Translations under genes and position numbers: made by a program
Part shown: positions 1 through 10,101 of the stretch, in pieces
How the letters are laid out: each line of letters opens with the position of its first letter
Position numbering within the stretch: the stretch's first letter is position 1
Assembly (NCBI GenBank): GCA_033439795.1
Contig: JAUTDP010000008.1
Coordinates: forward strand, 1,116,001 to 1,180,000
Length of the DNA stretch: 64,000 bases
Source: Sordaria brevicollis
Lineage: Eukaryota > Ascomycota > Sordariomycetes > Sordariales > Sordariaceae
Reading direction: 5' to 3'
The notes under the pieces: model-generated
The model's database searches: none
What the model was told of the DNA's origin: nothing
Seen by the model: the letters and a program-made list of their open reading frames with translations, nothing else

Positions 1-1872
1 GACACTTCCCCAGCTTGAACCACCACAAAATCATCACGAAATGGATCCTCAATGCCATCATCCCCAGCCTCTTTCCATAACACCCTCTCGGCCCCAACCC
101 AAACGCCAGCGTCGGTCCCGCTAGCGGATCAACCTCCTCTCTTCCCGTGTCAGGATTCATCTTCAACCACCGCTCCGGCTTGAATTCGCCCAAATCCCCA
201 TCATCCCAACTTCCGCTCAACATCTTCCCACCCGTGTCCCTTCTGGCGCCGGGACTGCGCATAGTTTCATCCACATTGATGGCACTCGCAGGCTTGAGAT
301 ACCCCGGCCCGTTCCCAACCAAACAAACCGCCGTCCCCTTGGGAACCATCCTCCCCAAAATCTCCGTATCCCTCAACGTCTCTCTCAGCAGGAAGTCAAT
401 GACGAGTCCCACCCGCAACACCTCCTCGATTACCGCCTCGAGGTATTCACACCGTCCTTCACCCTGCTGAAGCGCAACAATCTCCTCGTACGTCGGCGCC
501 CTTCGCTCGGCAAAAGCGACCGGCATTGCTTTGCGCAACTCGGAACGCAACCGGTCTTGCACGGTAGGGTGGTCAGCCAGGTACTTGACGCCCCATGCCA
601 TGGCCACGGCTGTGGTGTCGTGGCCTGCTACCAGGAGACCGACGAATTCGTCAAGGGTGTGGCGGGAGTGGTAGTTTGGTTCGTGACCTTCTTTGGCGGC
701 GAGGTGGCGCTCGCGGAGAACGGCGTGGACAGCGTTTTGGGGGATGGATTCCCCGTCGCCAGCGTTGCGAGAGGGGTTCCTAGAGTCGAGGAGGACGAGA
801 GATTCGTTGATCTTGGAAGTGAGATATGCCTCTTTGGTTGCGATAGCGTTCTTGAGCGTAGGCAACATCTTGGCGATCTTGTAGGTGAGTGTGGGCAGGG
901 GCGAGACCTGGGTGAGCATCAGGGAGGTGGTCATAGTGATTACCGCACCGAGAAAGGGGGGCATGGCGCCTTCGGGGAAGGTGATTGGGGTGTTGACGTC
1001 GTTTGGGCTGACGTTATCCTTGCCGGCTACGGGTACGGGTATCTGCTTGACGGCCTCCAGACGGTTCCTGGTGATGGTTTCAGACTCGGGAAGCGTGATG
1101 ATTGCGGCACTGATGGCATCGAGGGCGCTGTGACTGAGATCATGGTCTGCACGGAACGGGCGTCCCTGGGCGCGCTCACACTTGGCCTTCCAGAGCTGGA
1201 TGAGAAGGTTCACGCCGCGGTACGTCTCTGGACCGCTGACCCGGTTGACGAAAGAGGGTGCCATCAGGTGGTTGATGAGGTTGCGGTTTCTTTTGAACCG
1301 CGGATCATCGGACTGGAACTGCATGTGCTGTTCTGGGAGCAGACCACCCAGCATCTCGCTGATGATCAAGCTTCGATCGATCTCCTTACCGCGCCGGAGA
1401 AGGATGTCCTGCGTCTCAAAGGGGTCTGACACAACGACCCATGGTTTTTGGAATGGCTTGACGAATATTTGGACAATTGGGCTCTTGTGTCGCTCTGTTA
1501 GGGAGCCCATCCAGGACTGGGAAGTGGTTCAGGTAAGTCAGATTTCTTCTTTATCCACATCGTGGCATGCGTGGTACTGTACCCTAGAAGGGTCTTGGTA
1601 CGGGAATCGTGGAAGAAAGCACTCACAAAAACTTGTTTTTCTTTGAAGACAAATCGAATCATTTCGGGTATGTCACCCAACGGACTCCAAGCCGCATTCC
1701 TATTGTATGGGATACCCGGAATCGGCTTTGGGAGGATAGCCCAATACGCCAGATACAAAATCAACACTGCACCAGCAATGAGAGCTGTGAAGGTCGAGGA
1801 CTTGATGGTGGTAAGACTGTCACCGGGCAGCGCGGAAGCAGCAAACCCGGTGGTGTCGTTTGGCGCTTCCAT
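1..1872 (-). CDS. Cytochrome P450 monooxygenase (3' end outside window)
   Basis: Heme-thiolate monooxygenase, probably anchored in the ER membrane. Exon 1 is 1627-1872 and exon 2 runs from 1516 past the window edge. The intron (1517-1626, GTGAGT...CAG, phase 0) joins KEKQVF to SWMGSLTERH, a typical P450 N-terminal run. A hydrophobic anchor lies near residues 25-50, followed by the proline-rich hinge PKPIPGIPYN. The I-helix oxygen-binding motif AGHDTTA (near residue 379), the ExxR of the K-helix (EEVLR, near 440) and the heme-binding loop FGLGPRGCYGKRL (Cys near 561) are all present. The distance to the heme Cys is about 100 residues longer than in an average P450, mostly before the I-helix. 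The last 60-90 residues are missing because the window ends. The ATG at 1872 is the only start upstream of the anchor. Substrate and CYP family cannot be told. Confidence 0.93.
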
Positions 1873-2358
1873 GCTCGACTGGTGTCCAGCAAACTCACCG
1901 CGATGAAATCGTTCCAGTTCTTGCTCGTTAAAGAAGCTCGTTACTCATTTTCAAGAACAACAAGGTCGAGTGTCGAGGACGACGGACGACAGCAAGTTGA
2001 CAACATTTTATATTCACGGAGTGATTCCCGCTCAATGTCACCTTAGCCTTGGGCGGGACGTCAGCATCGCATTTCGAACAAATTGCGAGCCATGTACTAC
2101 ATTGACACGACAAACATCGCTTTGTACTACCGTGTACAGTGGATCTCACCAAGTACACTAGTTGGGACGATGATGGATACCATTGGTTTGAGATAGCAAG
2201 ATTCTCCTGACCAGTCAAACTTGGCTACATCATGAACCGTGGGAATGGATGATGAGTCGTGTGATTATTACTGTAAGTGGATTCAAGCCCTCCTCCTATT
2301 TTGGTTTGCTCTACTCGATATTCCATTTGTTCACGCCCAAGCTTTTTGGTCCTGCACA
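1873..2358. other. Intergenic: P450 5' flank and 3' flank of the next gene
   Basis: Both neighbours are on the minus strand, so this stretch holds the P450 promoter and the 3' UTR of the rhodopsin-like gene. I see no coding signal, RNA gene or repeat. Confidence 0.6.
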
Positions 2359-3637
2359 TCACAACTTCCTCTCGAAATCAGAGATTTGGACTGATTCGTC
2401 GTCCTCCGTTCTTCTCCCAAAAGAATCTCTATCGCTTCCAGGTCCGAGCTGTCCTCTACAGCTACCTGGCGTGACATCCATGGACCTGGGTTCTTCGGGC
2501 GTATCCTCATTTTTGGCCATGAGCCTTCGTATAAAAGGCCGAAAAAAGGGTATGGATGCGGCGATGATTGTGCAGCTCACCTCGACAGAGGCAAAAGCGC
2601 AAACGAGCCCACCTTTGTAGGGATCTCGAAGTGAAGGAGAGTCTTCTTGCACCCCTTCATCAAGGACTTGATAAGCTTGGACAACCTTCATTATGGAAAC
2701 ACCTCCGGCACTAACAAGTTAAAGCATCACTGTTAGCGTATTAAAATCCGGGCCAATGCTCAGATTGGTCGGGCCCTTTTACTTACAAGCAACCAGTACT
2801 CATGGCACAGACGATGGCCACCTTTTCATGGCGGGGGAGTTTGAGCTTCCACATCACAAACGAAGGCACGACGGAAAGTAGAAGGTCCTAAACGGTCCCA
2901 AGAAACATGGCGTTAGCATAATCTGCACAAAATATCCACAAGCAAACCGTCGCCGGCGAGAAGGTGTATGGTCAGGGAAGTGAAACTTACCATGACAGTT
3001 GCGTATACGCTCGCAAATATGCCGAATGTCCTCGTCACTCGTAAGTTGATGCAATTGTCACGGTCTGGAAGTTGTCCGAACTCATGAAAATCATTGCATT
3101 CCTTGACTGACATGAGGAACGACAGAACAATGAGGCAGACGGTACTTGTTGTCATCAAGAACCAAAGCGTGGCTTTCTGCCACCACCGGGAGACAAGGCG
3201 AATGAGGGTAATGAAGAAGGACAGCTTTGATATCCAGCAGGCGGTTATTGCGGCAAACGTCACAATTGGAACGAACTTGACGCGCGTGACAGCATCTCCT
3301 GGAAAGAGCTCAAAAGCTTTCAGAAAGGTATAGCCAAGTCCAAGGCGGGTCATCCAGAGTGCTATGAAGATGTAGACTGTGGCTACAACCTGTGGTAAGT
3401 CAGCGCCGGACGTTCTAACGAAGACTAGGATGGGAAACAGGACCAAAATTCACAACCTACCCATGAAGCGATGAGGACATAGTCGTCGACGAAGTACCTA
3501 CACCTTGAGACACGCTTGGAACAGAACCGAAGGCACATGCATAAGGTTGCAACGATATGGAAAGACAGCATACTGCTGAACATCATCGGGACATGGGTCT
3601 TTTCATCCTTAGGACTGTACTCCCACGTGAATGCCAT
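2359..3637 (-). CDS. Rhodopsin-type (SAT4-family) integral membrane protein, copy A
   Basis: Fungal-specific seven-helix membrane protein of the SAT4/rhodopsin-domain family, a family that includes PTH11-like receptors; ligand and function are unknown. Four exons give 342 aa: 3461-3637, 2991-3389, 2787-2887 and 2359-2710. Every junction is GT...AG and preserves frame. Family hallmarks are the CMCLRFCSKR loop after helix 1, FVDDYVLIASW in helix 2, the long ITACWISKLSFFITLIRL helix, and the last helix VCAFASVEVSCTIIAA followed by PFFRP. There is no CFEM domain at the N-terminus. The cytosolic tail ends in ISDFERKL. Copy B (5122-6597) has the same intron positions, the same internal exon lengths (399 and 101 nt) and a related C-terminus, so the two arose by tandem duplication. 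The start is supported by the shared HVPMMF segment shortly after it. Confidence 0.9.
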
Positions 3638-5121
3638 TTCTTATAGGGTTGGTGGTGAAAACAGAATTGGATAAATGCGAAGAGAATTGAGAGGGTTGAC
3701 CAACAAAAAGAAGTAGAAAAACATCTAGTTTTAACCTCCAACGATGATGATATCGCCGTCCTCGAGTTTTGGCCCAATTCCGGCCTTCGTATTCCACGTT
3801 CGCCTCCACAATTGTTCAGCAGCAGAAAAGTCGCAGGTTATGATGAAGGAGTGTATCAACAGTTCCAGACTGGCTAATAGCTCGATCGGCCATTCCAGTG
3901 GAAACCGGCCTTTGCGTGTTTGCTCACGCTCCGGGTTTCGGCTCCGGTACCCCGGATTTTTGGGATTTTGACAGTACAGTTGATGGCAAATCAAGGGTTA
4001 CCGGGGAAGGTTTCGTGTCATGCGTTTTTGTGCGACGAAACACGCAATCTTCCACGCTCAGGACGATGATCACTCGACAATCAAGGGCTGCAGAACGGAA
4101 GGATCTCGACAACCAACATTAAGCATGCTTAGGGTCTCGATAACAACATCGTTGACCAAGGCAAGAAAGGTTACTGCTCAAACCGCCTTATATGACCTTG
4201 CTCTCAACAACTCCGTTTCCTCGTCGCTGGTTTGCCCGAATGTTTCCCTGCAATCAAATCAAGCCCAGGCTGCCCAGTTCGTTTCACGCATACCCAAGGA
4301 TTCGTCAAATACCAACCCGCGCAATCTCAGATTCACCTTGTGTCTTCATTCGTCATTCGTACGACACTCCACGAACAGCCGTTGAATGCGGAATCTCGCC
4401 GGGATTCGGTCCGGCTTCCGCATTCCGATGTGGACCCCGGCCGGCCCCGCTTTTCCGACCGGGACTCCCGATCGCATGCTTTACATGACACATAGGGCCG
4501 TTTTGGTGCAACAATTTATCTTGGGAAAATATATCGGTTGGGATTTTGGATTGGTGGTCTCAATTAGCAAGGATAGGTAATTCGATCCCATCTTTGCTTC
4601 TGTCCGGATTCTGGTTGTCCTTACAGCCCTACAAGGGATGCTTGCGGCCTGCCGTGCCCCACGGGCAGGAAGGTGCGCCGGGAGCCCCAAACATGCCACC
4701 TGCAAGCGCTAGCACGTCAGGTAGGTGCAGCCCTATAAGGACCCGCCCGGTGCCGCTTCCCGTACCGCTAAATGCCTTGTGGCCCATTTTGGGCAGGGTA
4801 ACATTCCCGACCCGACGTTCCCGTCACTTACTCCTGTCTCGACTCCCGACCCTCCGCTATTGAACCTCAAATCATGTGTTCCGATCGACGAGCGCATTAA
4901 TATTATCATCTTTGAAGAAGTTCTTCCGACGGTCAACCATAATTGACGGCAGTAATGTCGGAGTTCTAAACTGTTTTGTCTCGTCAAGGAACACCAGCGT
5001 ATCACACGAATACACAGCTTGTGGTAGCATCGAATCGTGAACCAACTCCATCCTCCTCTTATTATCGCCGCTCTCCCTCATCATCTCAAGATCTACTATC
5101 CTATCGTACCTGTTCCCCATG
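3638..5121. other. Intergenic between the tandem rhodopsin-like genes
   Basis: Contains the upstream region of copy A, which aligns in blocks to the upstream region of copy B (see repeat entries), then about 600 bp of unassigned sequence up to the end of copy B. Open frames here on either strand are short and lack family features. Confidence 0.6.
3825..4475. repeat. Duplicated upstream block, copy A
   Basis: Upstream DNA of rhodopsin-like copy A with colinear matches to 6740-7420 upstream of copy B. Matching blocks include gtcgcaggtt near 3830 (atcgcaggtt at 6744), acagttccagac near 3860 (6789), taccccggattt near 3950 (caccccggattt near 6918), and a tcgtcg...ggtttgc block near 4223 (7153). 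The duplication therefore carried the promoter. Spacing differs by small indels; boundaries are approximate. Confidence 0.65.
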
Positions 5122-6597
5122 TCATAACTTCCTTTCAACTTCCAAAATCGCAACCGAATCGTCATATCCTGCTCCTGCTGGTTTTCGGCCATCAACGTCG
5201 CTGGTACTACCCAGCCTTGCATGTCGTCCATGTCCTCCATGTCCTCTACAGCTTCCCGGTATGGCACTCATGACGACAGTTTCTTCTTCCCTGCTCTTAT
5301 TATTCTTCGCCGTGACTCTTTGGATCAGAGGCCGGAAGAAAGGTATTGAGGCGGCGATGATGGTGCAGCTGACTTCAAGCGAGTTGAGTGCGCAGACCAG
5401 CCCGCCTTTGTAGGGGTCCTTGAACATATAACGCATCACGGTGCTGTCGTAGTTCCCTGAAAATATGTAGCGTAGGAACGCATCATCCAGTTTCTCAAAG
5501 AGGAGGGTGTAAGTCTTGAAGACCTTGAGGACTGAGACTCCGCCGGCACTGAGAATCAAAAGTAAAAAGCGCGGGTTGGTTAGTTTGGAATTCCGTGTTC
5601 GTCATATGTGATGCATAGCATCGATCGGCTTGTACGACGAGCAGAGGCTAGCACTCACAAGCATCCTGTGCTCATAGCACAAATAATGGCAACCTTCTCG
5701 GCTCGCTTCATCTTCAGCTTCCAGATCACGAATGCTGGGACCAAGGATAGGACGAAATCCTAGAAGGGGGTGTTAAGTTAGCGTTACACCAGCGAGATCA
5801 TCTCGTCTTTATAAATTCGGATACTTGATATATTGACTAACCATCAAAGTAGCATAAACACTCGCGTATACCGAGAACGCCCCCGTCATGATCGGATGAG
5901 CACAACTCTTTCCAAAATTTCCTGGGCGATCAGCCAGTACCGGCACCAGCCTTCCGCATTCAACGAAAGATTGCATGATGGAGAGAGCGAGTAGCGATGC
6001 CGTGCTCGTCGTCATCAAAAACCACAGCATCGCCTTCTGCCTCCGCTTCGACACCAGGCGAATAAGAGTTATGAAGAAGGAGAGTTTCGAGATCCAGCAC
6101 GCCGTTATGGCGCTGAATATCAAGGCGGGTGTGGCGTAAAACCTCTCTTTGCTCAGAACCTGCGCATAATACCCAAGTTCTAGGCCGAGCCCGAACCTGG
6201 TCATATAGAGGGCGATGGAGTTGTAGATGATTGCTACTATCTGCGTGTCCAGTAGGTTATTGCGCTGTTAGCTTGAAATTTGGTGCAAAACGAAGGTACC
6301 ATATCAAGTCGGTGTTTGATTCCTCCACCACACACCGAATGGATATAACTGTTCTTTACTCACCCATGATGCGATAAGTACGTAGTCGTCGAGAAAGTAC
6401 TTGGACTTGGAGACACGCTTCGAATAGAATCGGAGGCTCATGCAGATAGTGGCAATGGCGAGAAAGCCCAACATGTTGATGAACATCATCGGGACGTGGG
6501 ATCTCAGCCCTAACGCGTTCAAGTCGTGTATGTCATCGGGTTCGTTTGGAACGCTCGTAATGTTCCTGCTGGGGGCGTTATGAATTTCAGGCTCCAT
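5122..6597 (-). CDS. Rhodopsin-type (SAT4-family) integral membrane protein, copy B
   Basis: Tandem paralog of the gene at 2359-3637. Four exons give 386 aa: 6364-6597, 5842-6240, 5659-5759 and 5122-5548. The two internal exons match copy A exactly in length and phase. The rhodopsin-domain signatures are the same: CMSLRFYSKR, FLDDYVLIASW, ITACWISKLSFFITLIRL, VCALNSLEVSCTIIAA and PFFRP. The loop before the last helix is longer than in copy A (KTYTLLFEKLDDAF region), and the cytosolic tail has a Gly/His-rich stretch before the shared ending EVERKL. I chose the ATG at 6597 (MEPEIHNAP); an in-frame ATG at 6651 would add 18 residues. Function is unknown, and neither copy shows a frameshift or internal stop. 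Confidence 0.9.
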
Positions 6598-7680
6598 GGG
6601 ATGACTGATAATGATGAAATAAACAGAGTGCTTGTAATCAATGATTTGCAAATGAATCCGAAGTGGAAAAATTAACCATCTTTTAAACTCTCAATAACGA
6701 ACCCATCACGATCCGACCTTTTCTCATTTTTGCTAGAGAAGGAGATCGCAGGTTGTTAATGAAGGAGCCCCATCAATCCGTACCTTCCACAGTTCCAGAC
6801 CTTTTCCCCCAAACCCCATAGCTGTATCGCTCATTCCATTTGACACGGACTTACTGTTGTGTTTATACTGTACTGCTGTGTTTGCTTCGAGTGTCGCGTT
6901 CCCGGTCCGGCCCCGAAGCACCCCGGATTTTGCTGGCAAACATTGATGCAATGTCTGTCCCTCGAAACCGGCCTCAACGCTTGGACAGCTAGGAGTCGAT
7001 ATACGAGGGATCATCGGAACCTGAAACCGATCTCGACTTCGCATCTCAAATCGTGCTAACGGCGCTCATGTCGATTGAATACTCGAACTCAAAGTATATG
7101 CCTTGCCTCCTCTTCTTACCTTGATCAAGTTGATGCCACGCTCTCCTTGTTGTCGTCGCCGGTGGTTTGCTGAAAATGCTTTCCGTACAATCAAGCAAAA
7201 GAAAACAATCTTGTTTTACACGTTTCAAGGCCTATCACATACGTTCTTAAGGGCCTTACGATCCGAAATACTCGAGACCTTGGAGCTCTCATGACATCTG
7301 TAGTCATTTCGTATGCACTTTCCTCGAAAGCCTTGGAACTCGGAAAGTCGGAATCGCATCCGGCATACATACAGTCCGCTTTCCGGGACTCCGGGTTCCG
7401 ATAGCGAGCCCGGCGGCAGCCCCTGCGCTGTCAAGTGTCAACTCATGAACTTCCCATCCTAAGTAGTTTCTCAGTAAAACAGCGATCCAAATCCACCTAT
7501 GTTTGCTTTCACTGCGTTTTGCCAATGAAACTCGCCTCATCTGAGCCACTTTTGAAGTGGCGCAGTTCACCTAACTCAACACGACAGAGGGCCTTCATAA
7601 CACCCAAAAAAAATTCCGTTGCTTCATTCATTCACTCGTTATCCAACACCATCAACTTCTCTCCTCAATTCACGTTCCCC
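6598..7680. other. Intergenic upstream of rhodopsin-like copy B
   Basis: Holds the second copy of the duplicated upstream block, then the 3' flank of the hydrolase gene. No convincing coding sequence was seen. Confidence 0.6.
6740..7420. repeat. Duplicated upstream block, copy B
   Basis: Diverged partner of 3825-4475, in the same order and orientation relative to its gene. CCCCGG-containing sites lie within the best-matching parts; they fit the CreA-type consensus SYGGRG on the other strand, but whether they work as operators is unknown. Confidence 0.65.
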
Positions 7681-9327
7681 TTAGATAAACTCCTTCACCG
7701 CCTCCCAGAATCCCTCGGGGCTCTCACACATAGGCAAATGTCCCGCCTCCTCCACAACCTTCAACTCCGCCTTTCCTTGTCCAAGCAACCCCTTAAACCC
7801 ATCCATAGCCTTCACCAACGCCCCCTTACCATCCCCATCACCAACCACAAACAACCCCTCCACCTCACCACCCTTCATCTTCTCCTTCAGATCATACCCC
7901 CACAACGCCTGGCAACTATACCTGAAACCCTCCACATCGTTTCCGGCAACCATCTCCGTCATCCACTTTACGGTATCAGGCTTGTTAGCCATAGTCGCGG
8001 GGTGGAACCACCTCTCTACCGTCACTGGCGCCAGCTTCTGCTTCAAGCCGGAGTTGTTCTCAGACTCGGCGATCGCGATTCTGTCCTTCCAGGCTTGGGT
8101 GTTGGCGTCGGAGGAAGCGGCGTTGAAGTCGCATGCCACGAATTTTTGCAGGCGGGTGGGGTAGGTGATGGCGAAGTTGAGAGTGGTGGCGCCGCCCATT
8201 GAGACGCCTACGAGGGTTTGGAGTTTTTCGATGCGGAGGGCGTCGAGCAGAGACACAAGGTCCTGGGCCAACAAGTCGAGGGTGGCGGGCTGGGGAGGCT
8301 GAGGGACGGAGTGACGGCCGCGGGTGTCGTAGCGGAGGATCTTGAGGTCGGGACGGGACTTCTTGAGGATGGAGACGAGGGGATCCCACATGTGCAGGTC
8401 GGTAAGGAGGGAGTTGGAGAAGGCGATGACGGGCGCGGTGGGGGAGGGGTTACCCTCTAGCTGGTAGGGAATGATGAGGCCGTCGTGGGGGGTGGTGATG
8501 TAGGACTGGATGATGGGACCTTCGGAGCCGGCGGTGGTGGTAAGGCGGGGGGCGACGGCGGAGAAGGCCTTGGACTGAGGGAGCCTGGAAAGATGATCGA
8601 GGTCGCGGGGGGCAGGGCCGAAGACGTAGAAGAGGGAGTAAGTACGGCGGCCCTTGTTGGTGATGTACTTGCTGAACACCTCGGTGCGCCAGGGGGTGTC
8701 CATGGAGGCCTTGTGCTCGGGGCCGCCGAGGCCGTTTTGGGGCGCATACTCGTGGAGGGTGATGATCTTGGTTTCGGCACCAGAGTTGCTGCCTTCGATA
8801 GTGGAAGGCGTGCGCAGGACGCGGCTGCGCAGCCAGCCAGGGATCTTGGACAGCATGGGGATGTGCTCCTCCTCGTACCACTGGATGACCTTCTCGGCGG
8901 CGTCGGGTTCGTTAGACAAGGAAACATCGACAGCCACCAAAACGCGGCCCTCTGCTTCGGCGTCAGTGCACTGCTCGGCCGGCTTGAAAGAGGGTGCTTC
9001 CTGGGCCCAGATCAGGTCGAAGAAGAAGCGGTCGACCTTGACTTGGCCGATGGTCTCGGCCTCGCGGGGGGAACGGTTGGCGCGCAGCTCGAGGTAGGTG
9101 GGCGTCTCGAGATGGGCCATGTCGGTCACATCGTAGGCAGCCAGGAAGTGAGGCTGCTGGCCGTCGGTGGCCTGGTAGCGGAGGCCGTTGGTGAAGATCT
9201 GGGGAAGACGCAGACGGGTAGGGCCGTGCTCGTTGTTGTACCACTCGTGGAACTGGTCGAGCGAGAGGCCCTCCTGGGGCTGCATCGTCACATAGAGCAT
9301 GCCTTGTCCGTTCTCTGCTGCCGCCAT
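7681..9327 (-). CDS. EthD-like dimeric barrel region fused to alpha/beta hydrolase
   Basis: Single-exon, 548 aa protein. Residues about 8-235 hold two EthD/dimeric alpha-beta-barrel-like units, each starting with a beta strand and then a helix carrying W-Y-x-x-E-H (EWYNNEHGP and QWYEEEHIP). Residues about 265-548 form an alpha/beta hydrolase of the enol-lactone-hydrolase type. The nucleophile elbow is GVSMGGA (Ser near 376), the acid is probably in VVGDGDGKG, and the catalytic His is in EAGHLPM (near 531). The oxyanion-region pattern IAFSNSLLTDLHMWD and RYDTRGRH resemble 3-oxoadipate enol-lactonase relatives. The predicted role is hydrolysis or rearrangement of a small, perhaps aromatic-derived substrate in the cytosol; no signal peptide is visible. 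The two-part fusion is the odd feature. The exact substrate is unknown. Confidence 0.88.
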   Translation of the reverse strand: MAAAENGQGMLYVTMQPQEGLSLDQFHEWYNNEHGPTRLRLPQIFTNGLRYQATDGQQPHFLAAYDVTDMAHLETPTYLELRANRSPREAETIGQVKVDRFFFDLIWAQEAPSFKPAEQCTDAEAEGRVLVAVDVSLSNEPDAAEKVIQWYEEEHIPMLSKIPGWLRSRVLRTPSTIEGSNSGAETKIITLHEYAPQNGLGGPEHKASMDTPWRTEVFSKYITNKGRRTYSLFYVFGPAPRDLDHLSRLPQSKAFSAVAPRLTTTAGSEGPIIQSYITTPHDGLIIPYQLEGNPSPTAPVIAFSNSLLTDLHMWDPLVSILKKSRPDLKILRYDTRGRHSVPQPPQPATLDLLAQDLVSLLDALRIEKLQTLVGVSMGGATTLNFAITYPTRLQKFVACDFNAASSDANTQAWKDRIAIAESENNSGLKQKLAPVTVERWFHPATMANKPDTVKWMTEMVAGNDVEGFRYSCQALWGYDLKEKMKGGEVEGLFVVGDGDGKGALVKAMDGFKGLLGQGKAELKVVEEAGHLPMCESPEGFWEAVKEFI

Positions 9328-10101
9328 TTTTGCTGATGTCTTGATGTCTGTATATGCCGAGCTGGGTGACGAAGAAAGTCAAAAGAGTGAGTAGTACCTG
9401 TCAAGATGAAAGCCGTCGGGTTTTGTTGTTGATGAGGTTGAGTCTTGGTGTTTCGCCAAGTCGTTCTCGGTGGAGCAATCCGCTAAGACCCGATGTCAAC
9501 TCCCGCTGTGGGCCTGTACTGGTAAGTCGGGGTTGCTGAGGAAGTGTTAGTGATGATTTGTTTACACCGCGATGTTCGCAATGATATGGAATGGAATGTA
9601 AAAAGATCACTCACTGAATTTTTGAGAATATTTGGTTTTATGAGATGTGAGATGAAAGAACCTCAATTTCAGTTCAACTCATCAAAGGGCGCAGTGAAGA
9701 CAATCGCCAAGCTCGGGGTCACCATCATCGGAGTGACGTCGGAGTGGATGGGTGGTACCGCCCACCATCTCCGGGCCTGCGGTTCGGCTCTTGGTTCGCT
9801 GGCGGCAAAGCATTTTCCCGCCGCTGCCGCCCGGGATTTAGTGGGGGAGATTCGCCAATTGCGGGGTACACATCCGGGGTGCCGGGGGACAGCCGGGGAA
9901 AAGGGCCCCATCTCCATCGATAACAATTGGTTATTCAAGTTCTTGTCATATTGCAAACATTCACCTATATACCCAACCAAAGAGCCTGACACGCAATGAG
10001 AATCGTCAAAGTCATGATATCCAAAAACTCACTCCTCCAACAATCACTGGACCCGCATTACCCGTCAACCCTCGACCCGACCTGCAACGCCATCGGAACA
10101 C
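9328..10101. other. Intergenic between hydrolase and RdRP genes
   Basis: Both neighbours are on the minus strand. The stretch contains GC-rich CCGGGG-type words near 9875-9900 and no credible gene. Confidence 0.55.

Noticed and set aside
557..1429. 290-codon plus-strand open frame
   Set aside because: Antisense to P450 exon 2, which carries the I-helix and ExxR motifs on the minus strand.
6915..6930. Recurring word caccccggattt (also near 3950, 9880 and 48075) as a dispersed repeat
   Set aside because: The match is only about 10-12 bp and two copies are explained by the tandem duplication; a few such matches are expected by chance in 64 kb.
8485..9336. 283-codon plus-strand open frame, Gly-rich
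   Set aside because: Antisense to the hydrolase fusion gene; a by-product of high third-position GC.
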